Shown here: positions 58,241 through 64,000 of the stretch, in pieces
Position numbering within the stretch: the first letter of the stretch is position 1
Layout of the letters: each line of letters starts with the position of its first letter
Assembly: GCA_948957135.1 (NCBI GenBank)
Contig: CARDBT010000001.1
Location: forward strand, 1 to 64,000
Reading direction: 5' to 3'
DNA: 64,000 bases
Source: COE1 sp910588595
GTDB taxonomy: Bacteria > Bacillota > Clostridia > Lachnospirales > Lachnospiraceae
Notes under the pieces: model-generated
Told to the model about the DNA's origin: nothing
Database searches by the model: none
The model's input: the letters and a program-made list of their open reading frames with translations, nothing else
Translations under genes and position numbers: made by a program

Positions 58241-59444
58241 ACCCTACCTTGTCTATCTCCTTCACTTTTGCCTGTATCGTGCCGTTTTTCACATAGATCC
58301 GCACCATATCCTCCGGCTTTACACTGTTCACATCATTTATTACCTTGTGATCTTTATCCTCGACATATGCGTAGCCCTGACTGAGCTTCTCGAGCGGAGA
58401 CAATCCCTTAAACCTCTCGGCGTACAGAGCCATTCGATGCCGCTGCTGTACCAACGCACTGTTCATCGATCCCGTAAGACGCCCCTCCAGATCCATGGAA
58501 TAAGTACGCTTCTGCTGGATCTGATTTATCGGGCTGAGATATCTTAACCGCAGTTTCCAGTTTTCAAGCCGGTTTCGCTGTCTGCGTATCTGCGCCTGCA
58601 TGGCATGATCCAATGCATTGCTGTACGCCGCGAACCGCTCCATCAGCTGCGCTGCATCATAGACCGCAAGCTCCGCTGCCGCCGAAGGTGTAGGCGCCCT
58701 CAGATCCGCCACAAAATCCGTGATCGTCGTGTCCGTCTCATGTCCGACCGCTGATATGATGGGCACCTGACAGTCAAACACCGCCTGTGCCACCTCTTCC
58801 TCATTGAATGCCCACAAGTCCTCAATAGAACCGCCGCCCCTGCCGACGATCATCACGTCCACGCCAAGCTGCTCCAGCGCACGGATTCCACTGACAATGC
58901 TCGCTGCCGCCTGATCTCCCTGCACGATCGCCGGATACAGTATGATCTGTACATAGGGATTGCGCCGCGCCGCGATATTGATGATATCACGCACTGCCGC
59001 CCCCGTGGGCGCTGTCACAACACCCAGCGTCCTGATATATCTGGGAATGGGCTGCTTATATTCCTGTGCAAACATCCCCATCTCTTCGAGCTTGCGCTTC
59101 ATGCGTTCAAACTTTTCATACAGCACGCCCGCACCGTCCAGTGCGATCTGCTTCGCGTAAAGCTGGTATTTGCCATCCCTCTCATACACGTCAATCGTAC
59201 CGCCAACCACGACCATCTGCCCTTCCTCCAATTTGAAAGAAAGTCCGGTGCGATTGCCGGCAAACATGACACAGGCGATAACGCCCTTGGCATCTTTTAA
59301 CGTAAAATAGATATGCCCCGACGAATGGTACTTACAATTACTAACCTCGCCTTTAACAAAGACAGTCCGCAGCAAATAATCCTGCGTGAACATGTTCTTG
59401 ATGTAGGAATTGATCTGGGCAACTGTATAAACATTCTGCTTCAC
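58218..59444 (-). CDS. xseA: Exodeoxyribonuclease VII large subunit
   Basis: The OB-fold N-terminus (VSNCKYHSSGHIYFTLKD) and the catalytic core (LGVVTAPTGAAVRDI, GGGSIEDLWAFNEE) are intact. It degrades single-stranded DNA in both directions. Translation starts at GTG, seven bases after GGAGG. It lies between nusB and xseB; folD, which usually sits between nusB and xseA in Bacillus, is absent here. Confidence 0.95.
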   Translation of the reverse strand: MKQNVYTVAQINSYIKNMFTQDYLLRTVFVKGEVSNCKYHSSGHIYFTLKDAKGVIACVMFAGNRTGLSFKLEEGQMVVVGGTIDVYERDGKYQLYAKQIALDGAGVLYEKFERMKRKLEEMGMFAQEYKQPIPRYIRTLGVVTAPTGAAVRDIINIAARRNPYVQIILYPAIVQGDQAAASIVSGIRALEQLGVDVMIVGRGGGSIEDLWAFNEEEVAQAVFDCQVPIISAVGHETDTTITDFVADLRAPTPSAAAELAVYDAAQLMERFAAYSNALDHAMQAQIRRQRNRLENWKLRLRYLSPINQIQQKRTYSMDLEGRLTGSMNSALVQQRHRMALYAERFKGLSPLEKLSQGYAYVEDKDHKVINDVNSVKPEDMVRIYVKNGTIQAKVKEIDKVGYGEGTDT

Positions 59445-59468
59445 GAATATGCCTCCATACCATTCTGC

Positions 59469-59891
59469 CTATGCAAATTTTGCGAGCACTCCATTGACAA
59501 ACCCCGACGACTCCTCCTGCCCGAATTTTTTGGCAAGTTCAACCGCCTCATTGATCGCAACCCCTGTCGGCACATCCTCGTCAAATACGATCTCGTACAC
59601 TGCAAGGCGAAGGATCGTGAGATCCACCTTCCCCATCCTCTGCGTGGTCCAGCCTTTTGCCTGTTTGTTGATCATCTCGTCGATCTCATCAAGCTTCTCG
59701 ATGATCTTATTGCTTTTATGGGAGATATATGTGGCATCCTCGTCCTTGATCTCACGCGATTCTCTCTCCTGCGCTTCCATTTTCAGAGTCTCAAAAAAGA
59801 ACTTGCCCTGCTCAGGCATTTCTTCCCTGTCATTAAATTCGATCCTGAAAATATATTTGAATATTTGTTCCCTAAGCTCTCTTCTGCTCAT
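59469..59891 (-). CDS. nusB: Transcription antitermination factor NusB
   Basis: A helical RNA-binding protein of 140 residues with RELREQIFKYIFRIEF at the start and GVAINEAVELAKKF, SGFVNGVLAKF at the end. NusB works with NusE/S10 in rRNA antitermination. It follows the Asp23 gene by 33 bases and precedes xseA by 24 bases. Confidence 0.95.
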   Translation of the reverse strand: MSRRELREQIFKYIFRIEFNDREEMPEQGKFFFETLKMEAQERESREIKDEDATYISHKSNKIIEKLDEIDEMINKQAKGWTTQRMGKVDLTILRLAVYEIVFDEDVPTGVAINEAVELAKKFGQEESSGFVNGVLAKFA

Positions 59892-59924
59892 TTATCTTTT
59901 CCTTAATCTATATTTGTACGACTC

Positions 59925-60308
59925 CTATCGCTCTGATGCCATTTTGATACCGACGATCCTGATATTGACGTCAGACACCCTGAACCCGGTCATCGTCTCG
60001 ATCGCGTTCTTTACCTTTTCCTGCACTTTATTGCAGGTTGTTGGGATGTTAAAGCCATATTCTAATGTGACTGCAAGCTCCACAGACACATTTCCGTCTA
60101 GGATATCAACCTTGACACCTTTTGTCTGTTTCTTCATGCCGACCTTTCCCATCAGTTCGTTCGTGATATTTCCGACCATGGCGCTCACACCGTCAACCTC
60201 CGTCGCCGCAAGTCCCGCGATCATGGCAACGACATCGTTGGCGATCTTTACAGTGCCGAATTCCTCATTATTCAATGAATACCCGCTCTTATCCGTTTCT
60301 TTTTCCAT
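59925..60308 (-). CDS. Asp23/Gls24 family protein (YqhY type)
   Basis: 127 residues with the Asp23 fold: GTVKIANDVVAMIAGLAA, EVDGVSAMVG, then VSVELAVTLEYGFNIPTTC and FRVSDVNIRIVGI. In Bacillus the corresponding gene (yqhY) precedes nusB and influences lipid/acetyl-CoA carboxylase expression. Here it is the first gene of the operon and has its own promoter (60347-60374). AGGAGG lies eight bases upstream of the ATG. Confidence 0.92.
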   Translation of the reverse strand: MEKETDKSGYSLNNEEFGTVKIANDVVAMIAGLAATEVDGVSAMVGNITNELMGKVGMKKQTKGVKVDILDGNVSVELAVTLEYGFNIPTTCNKVQEKVKNAIETMTGFRVSDVNIRIVGIKMASER

Positions 60309-60346
60309 GCTCTAAACCTCCTGTATCTCTTTCTGCGTTATTTTTT

Positions 60347-60374
60347 ATTATATCATCATCCTCAGACTTTGCAA
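60347..60374 (-). promoter_or_regulatory. Sigma-A promoter of the asp23-nusB-xseAB operon
   Basis: On the minus strand TTGCAA (60374-60369) and TATAAT (60352-60347) are 16 bases apart. The TATAAT is perfect. It places the start about 35 bases ahead of the ATG. The hairpin at 60407-60432 is just upstream. Confidence 0.7.
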
Positions 60375-60406
60375 AGAAAAAATCTGTTATTTTCCGCCTT
60401 TCTCAC

Positions 60407-60432
60407 GGACTTCGCAGCGTAGTGCGAAGTCC
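60407..60432. other. Perfect inverted repeat between the transglutaminase and asp23 genes
   Basis: GGACTTCGCA / TGCGAAGTCC, a 10-bp stem with a six-base loop. No T-run follows, so it is not a clear intrinsic terminator. It lies about 75 bases after the transglutaminase gene and 33 bases ahead of the asp23 promoter, where a terminator or protein-binding site could be useful. Confidence 0.5.
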
Positions 60433-60506
60433 TGGGCTGAACTGTTACCTTTATTACCATACTTTCCTAAAATCTGCGATTCCATTCATTTAGCAGCTGC
60501 CGTTCC

Positions 60507-61739
60507 TTATACATTCCAGAAACTGATCGTCCTCTGCTCATCGTTCGAGGTGTACGCGATGCTCTCCCCCTGCTTGTCCACAAAGTCAAAGATCGCCTGC
60601 GACTCGATCAGCGTCTGCACCATCAGATCATACGTTTCGCTGTTATCGCATTTCAACGTCACGGACCCGGCTGTTCTCGTCTCCTCACTGTCAAAAATGA
60701 GAGCAAGCCTGTCGGCATCGTAACTCTCAAAATATAGTCCCTCGCGCACAAAATAGTTGTCGTCGATCGCAGTACACACAGGGAGCTCCACCACCTTCTC
60801 GATAGAATGTGTCCTCGTGATCTCATCCGTTGTCACCAGAAAGTAATCATAATTGATGGCAGGGACGAAGCTGTCCAACGCACCATCGGCACTGCCCGAA
60901 GCGTACGAGGCATCTCCCCATGTCGGGTCGAGATAATAGTATTCTCCGTTCACCCTCACCAGATTCCACCCATGCCGCTCACCGTTCGTAAAACCAGTCA
61001 CCAGCACACACTGGATGTCGGCTGCCTGCAGCATATACTGCATTGCCTTGGCATAACCCTGGCAGACACTTTTTCCCTGCAGGAACACAGAACATATATT
61101 CTGATTATTCTCCGCGGTCCTATCGTACTCTGTGTGATCGATCAGCCATTCATACAGATATTTGACAGTGCTGTACTCATCCTCATTTAACGGTACCTGT
61201 TCAAAACACTCTGCAAGCCTCTGCTCGATCAGCAGCCTCGCCTGCTCGATCTCCGCACTTGCCATAGAGTAAGTCCCGCTGAAAGTGATCCCTGTCACGA
61301 CATCGCCAAGCGTGTACTCTGTATACTGGTATCCGTCCACATAAAAAAGCTCTGGGTGGTCATTCATCACACAGGCGAAAACAACATCCAGCACAGACTT
61401 GTCCACTGTGGACAGCGGCACCCCGCTTTTCATATCGGTCAGCGCATCAAACATCTCGAGATAGATCTTTTGCCTCTCTCCGTCGAGGTGATGATATGCA
61501 TAATAAAGCTCTGAGACCTCCCGGATATGCTCCTTTGTCAAAGGATTTGTCTCTGTGCTGTTCTCCTGCGGCTGTTCTGGTTCGTATCCGCGTGTCTCTG
61601 CTGTACTTTCCGCCTCGTCAGCGCTTTTCTCCTCACGAATGATATACTGCGGGTCAAAGCCACTCTGATCCGCGCATCCTGATGTCCCAAACACCATACT
61701 GCCGATCAGCGCCGCCCACAACACTGTCCATTTTCTCAT
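60507..61739 (-). CDS. Transglutaminase-like lipoprotein
   Basis: The mature protein begins after the lipobox in SMVFGTSGCADQ, with a preceding signal (MRKWTVLWAALIG). A Ser/Glu/Asn-rich linker precedes a transglutaminase-type domain: catalytic Cys in GKSVCQGYAKAMQYML, His in ERHGWNLVRVNGEYYY and Asp in LDPTWGD. Such domains can be proteases or crosslinkers; the target is unknown. The reading frame extends upstream but overlaps prfC; I place the start at the ATG 13 bases after AGGAG. It is 20 bases after prfC and may be cotranscribed. Confidence 0.85.
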   Translation of the reverse strand: MRKWTVLWAALIGSMVFGTSGCADQSGFDPQYIIREEKSADEAESTAETRGYEPEQPQENSTETNPLTKEHIREVSELYYAYHHLDGERQKIYLEMFDALTDMKSGVPLSTVDKSVLDVVFACVMNDHPELFYVDGYQYTEYTLGDVVTGITFSGTYSMASAEIEQARLLIEQRLAECFEQVPLNEDEYSTVKYLYEWLIDHTEYDRTAENNQNICSVFLQGKSVCQGYAKAMQYMLQAADIQCVLVTGFTNGERHGWNLVRVNGEYYYLDPTWGDASYASGSADGALDSFVPAINYDYFLVTTDEITRTHSIEKVVELPVCTAIDDNYFVREGLYFESYDADRLALIFDSEETRTAGSVTLKCDNSETYDLMVQTLIESQAIFDFVDKQGESIAYTSNDEQRTISFWNV

Positions 61740-61759
61740 TGACGATTTAATACTCCTAA

Positions 61760-63355
61760 TCAATTCCTTCCAAATTCCGAGAGCACGAGCCCCTTGTTTC
61801 TGTCGACCGTCATACCGATGCTCCACTGGTTGATAAACAGCAGGAGCGGATTTCCTTTCAAGTCCTGTATCTTCTTCATATCCGAAGTTCCGGAAAGCTT
61901 ATTCAGATCTATCTCGTCCTTATTCTCGATCCACCGGATATACTCATACGGAAGCGACTCAAGATTGATCTCAACATTGTACTCATTTTCCAGGCGATAT
62001 TTGAGCACATCGAACTGCAGTACGCCTACCACACCCACAATGATCTCCTCCATACCAGTGTTAAACTCCTGGAAAATCTGGATCGCGCCCTCCTGTGCGA
62101 TCTGGTTGACTCCTTTGATGAACTGTTTCCGCTTCATCGTGTCGATCTGCCTCACCCTCGCAAAGTGCTCTGGCGCAAAGGTCGGTATCCCCTCGTAACA
62201 GATATTGTTCTTCGGCGCACAGACCGTGTCACCGATAGAAAAGATCCCCGGATCAAACACGCCGATGATATCACCTGCGTACGCCTCGTCAAGGATCTTG
62301 CGCTCGTCCGCCATGATCTGCTGCGGCTGCGACAGGCGCATCACTTTCCCGCCCTGCACATGTTTCACCTCCGCGCTGGCGTCAAACTTGCCCGAGCAGA
62401 TGCGCATAAACGCCACCCTGTCGCGGTGCGCCTTGTTCATATTCGCCTGGATCTTGAACACGAACGCCGAGAAATCATTGTCGACAGGATCGATCGTCTC
62501 CCCCTGAGATATCCTCGGAAGCGGTGTTGTCGCCATCTTTAGAAAATTCTGCAGAAATACCTCCACACCGAAATTCGTGAGAGCCGATCCAAAAAACACG
62601 GGCGTCAGCTTTCCCCTGCGCACCTCATCAATGTCAAACTCCGCACTCGCCCCGTCGAGCAGCTCGATCTCGTCGCGCAGCAAAGTCAGTGCCTCCTCGC
62701 CGATGTTCTCGAGCAAGAGCGCCTCGTCATCCAGCGGGATCACCGTCGTCTCACCCTCTTTTGTTCCTTTCTGTGTGTCAGAATAGGTGAGCACATGGTT
62801 CCCATGCCTGTCATAGACCCCCTTAAAACGCTTTCCCGAACCGATCGGCCAGTTGACAGGACAAGTAGCGATACCAAGCTCCTTCTCGATCTCGTCAAGG
62901 AGCTCGAACGTGTCATTGGCATCCCTGTCCATCTTATTGATAAACGTAAAAATGGGAATCCCCCTCATACCACAGACCTTAAAAAGCTTTCTCGTCTGCG
63001 CCTCAACTCCCTTTGACGCATCGATCACCATGACTGCCGAATCCGCCGCCATGAGCGTCCTGTACGTATCCTCCGAGAAATCCTGATGCCCCGGCGTATC
63101 CAGGATATTGATGCAATAGCCGTCGTAATTGAACTGCAGGACAGAGGATGTGACCGAGATCCCTCTCTCCTTCTCGATCTCCATCCAATCCGAGACCGCA
63201 TGTCTTGCTGTCGCCTTGCCCTTGACGCTCCCTGCGAGATTGATGGCGCCTCCATACAGCAAAAATTTTTCTGTCAAGGTCGTCTTGCCGGCATCGGGGT
63301 GCGATATGATGGCGAACGTCCTCCTCTTGTTTATTTCCTCTGCAATTGTACTCAC
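61760..63355 (-). CDS. prfC: Peptide chain release factor 3
   Basis: RF3 is the GTPase that recycles RF1/RF2 from the ribosome. Motifs: SHPDAGKTTLTEKFL, DTPGHQDFSEDTYRTL, NKMDRDAND. Its 531 residues are normal. Translation begins at GTG, eight bases after GGAGG. It lies between deoB and the transglutaminase lipoprotein. Confidence 0.96.
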   Translation of the reverse strand: MSTIAEEINKRRTFAIISHPDAGKTTLTEKFLLYGGAINLAGSVKGKATARHAVSDWMEIEKERGISVTSSVLQFNYDGYCINILDTPGHQDFSEDTYRTLMAADSAVMVIDASKGVEAQTRKLFKVCGMRGIPIFTFINKMDRDANDTFELLDEIEKELGIATCPVNWPIGSGKRFKGVYDRHGNHVLTYSDTQKGTKEGETTVIPLDDEALLLENIGEEALTLLRDEIELLDGASAEFDIDEVRRGKLTPVFFGSALTNFGVEVFLQNFLKMATTPLPRISQGETIDPVDNDFSAFVFKIQANMNKAHRDRVAFMRICSGKFDASAEVKHVQGGKVMRLSQPQQIMADERKILDEAYAGDIIGVFDPGIFSIGDTVCAPKNNICYEGIPTFAPEHFARVRQIDTMKRKQFIKGVNQIAQEGAIQIFQEFNTGMEEIIVGVVGVLQFDVLKYRLENEYNVEINLESLPYEYIRWIENKDEIDLNKLSGTSDMKKIQDLKGNPLLLFINQWSIGMTVDRNKGLVLSEFGRN

Positions 63356-63395
63356 TGATCTATCCTCCGTCTATCTTTCATAATGATTTATATCT

Positions 63396-64000
63396 TTATA
63401 TGACAGCGTACATACTTGTCCCACATGTCTTCTGCTCCACGCCGAGATGATCAAGAACTGTCGCCGCGATATCTGCAAATGTCTCACGCGTGCCGTGATT
63501 GACCGGCTTTACTTTTTTGCCGTACATGATAAAGGGCGTGTACTCCCTTGTGTGATCTGTCGTTTTCGTGTACGCGGGATCACAGCCGTGGTCAGCAGTG
63601 ACCATCAGTATATCCTCCTCCCGGAGCTTCCCCATGATCTCAGGCAGCTTTTCATCAAAATATGCCAATGCCCTTGCATAGCCGTCCACATCCCTGCGAT
63701 GGCCATAGAGCATATCGTAATCCACAAGATTGACAAAGCACATTCCCTCAAAATCCCTGTCCAGATACTCAAGCGTACGCTCTATGCCCTCTGCGTTCCC
63801 GCTTGTATACACAAACTCTGTGATGCCCTTTCCGGCAAATATATCATTGATCTTCCCCACAGCGATCACGTCCCTGCCCGCCTCCTTGAGCTGGTCCAGC
63901 ATCGTGGTCTGCGGCGGCAGCAGCGAATAGTCATGGCGGTGTGCCGTGCGGGTGTAATCTCCTGATGTGCCCGTGAACGGTCTCGCGATGACGCGCCCTA
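63396..64000 (-). CDS. deoB: Phosphopentomutase, 5' end beyond the window
   Basis: The C-terminal half of DeoB, which interconverts (deoxy)ribose-1- and 5-phosphate. The frame stays open past the first internal Met up to the window edge, where it reads RVIARPFTGTSGDYTRTA then HRHDYSLLPP, a well-conserved DeoB block. The metal-binding region VTADHGCDPAYTKTTDHTRE is complete. About 200 N-terminal residues are missing because of the cut. It probably acts after the pyrimidine phosphorylase of 9960-11267. Confidence 0.95.
   Translation of the reverse strand, partial: GRVIARPFTGTSGDYTRTAHRHDYSLLPPQTTMLDQLKEAGRDVIAVGKINDIFAGKGITEFVYTSGNAEGIERTLEYLDRDFEGMCFVNLVDYDMLYGHRRDVDGYARALAYFDEKLPEIMGKLREEDILMVTADHGCDPAYTKTTDHTREYTPFIMYGKKVKPVNHGTRETFADIAATVLDHLGVEQKTCGTSMYAVI

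Noticed and set aside
63396..63902. Reading the right-edge gene as a complete 168-residue protein
   Set aside because: The frame is open to the window edge and encodes a conserved DeoB block before that Met, so it is a truncated view of a longer gene.
1..64000. CRISPR arrays, tRNA/rRNA genes, prophage or transposon
   Set aside because: No regularly spaced repeat with unique spacers, no cloverleaf or rRNA sequence recognised by eye, and no transposase, integrase or phage gene. The only tandem repeat has no spacers.

Overview
The window looks like a chromosome segment of an endospore-forming, low-to-mid GC member of the Clostridia, most likely Lachnospiraceae. The reasons are the sporulation genes yqfC, yqfD and a spoIVB-type peptidase, the Firmicutes order phoH / PgpH-like / ybeY, the xseA-xseB-ispA-dxs-tlyA-nadK-argR-recN cluster, many Lachnospiraceae-style proteins (DUF5662, ComFB, an aldo/keto reductase with a ferredoxin tail) and strong AGGAGG ribosome sites. 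Almost every gene is on the minus strand; only three are on the plus strand (ComFB, a FliD-like orphan, a small secreted protein). I see no rRNA, tRNA, CRISPR array, transposase, integrase or prophage. No stretch longer than about 300 bases lacks a gene.

Layout, left to right. 0.05-3.8 kb: two FAD oxidoreductases and a membrane-anchored BofC-like protein. 3.9-9.9 kb: a sporulation and RNA-maturation operon read leftward as yqfC-yqfD-phoH-(degenerate PgpH)-ybeY-(SpoVB/MurJ flippase). 10-17.4 kb: pyrimidine nucleoside phosphorylase, a lipoprotein, RtcB, and a cobalamin methionine synthase split into a catalytic protein and a separate reactivation-domain protein. 17.4-21.7 kb: a Cys-rich mini-protein, DUF5662, a GlgX-like protein and a sirtuin-like protein that have both lost catalytic residues, and ComFB. 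21.7-27.8 kb: nth-hisS, a small protein, an active GH13 amylase, an aldo/keto reductase and a TetR regulator. 28-32.4 kb: a MarR-controlled heterodimeric ABC exporter. 32.4-42.3 kb: ABC-F, GreA, a formate/nitrite channel, LepA and a potABCD polyamine importer. 42.4-51.1 kb: an accessory block holding the FliD-like orphan, SpoIVB, an RND efflux pair, a secreted protein and a miniature chemotaxis receptor. 51.2-60.3 kb: the conserved recN-to-asp23 housekeeping operon. 60.5-64 kb: transglutaminase lipoprotein, RF3 and a deoB cut by the window edge.

The signals I find most worth following are these. (1) A 64-bp intergenic repeat, tandem at two sites 52 kb apart, folds into hairpins, ends in a Shine-Dalgarno-like GGGAG and has run into the 3' end of one gene. 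(2) A candidate sigma-E promoter for yqfCD overlaps the terminator of the gene before it, so that transcripts from the promoter would lack one arm of the terminator. (3) Several proteins keep their family fold but have lost catalytic residues: the PgpH-like HD protein, the GlgX-like protein and the sirtuin-like protein, the last two adjacent. (4) A FliD-C-like protein with a duplicated module sits behind a sigma-D/FliA-like promoter, with no other flagellar gene in view. Promoter, operator and terminator calls come from reading the bases by eye and are not experimentally supported.
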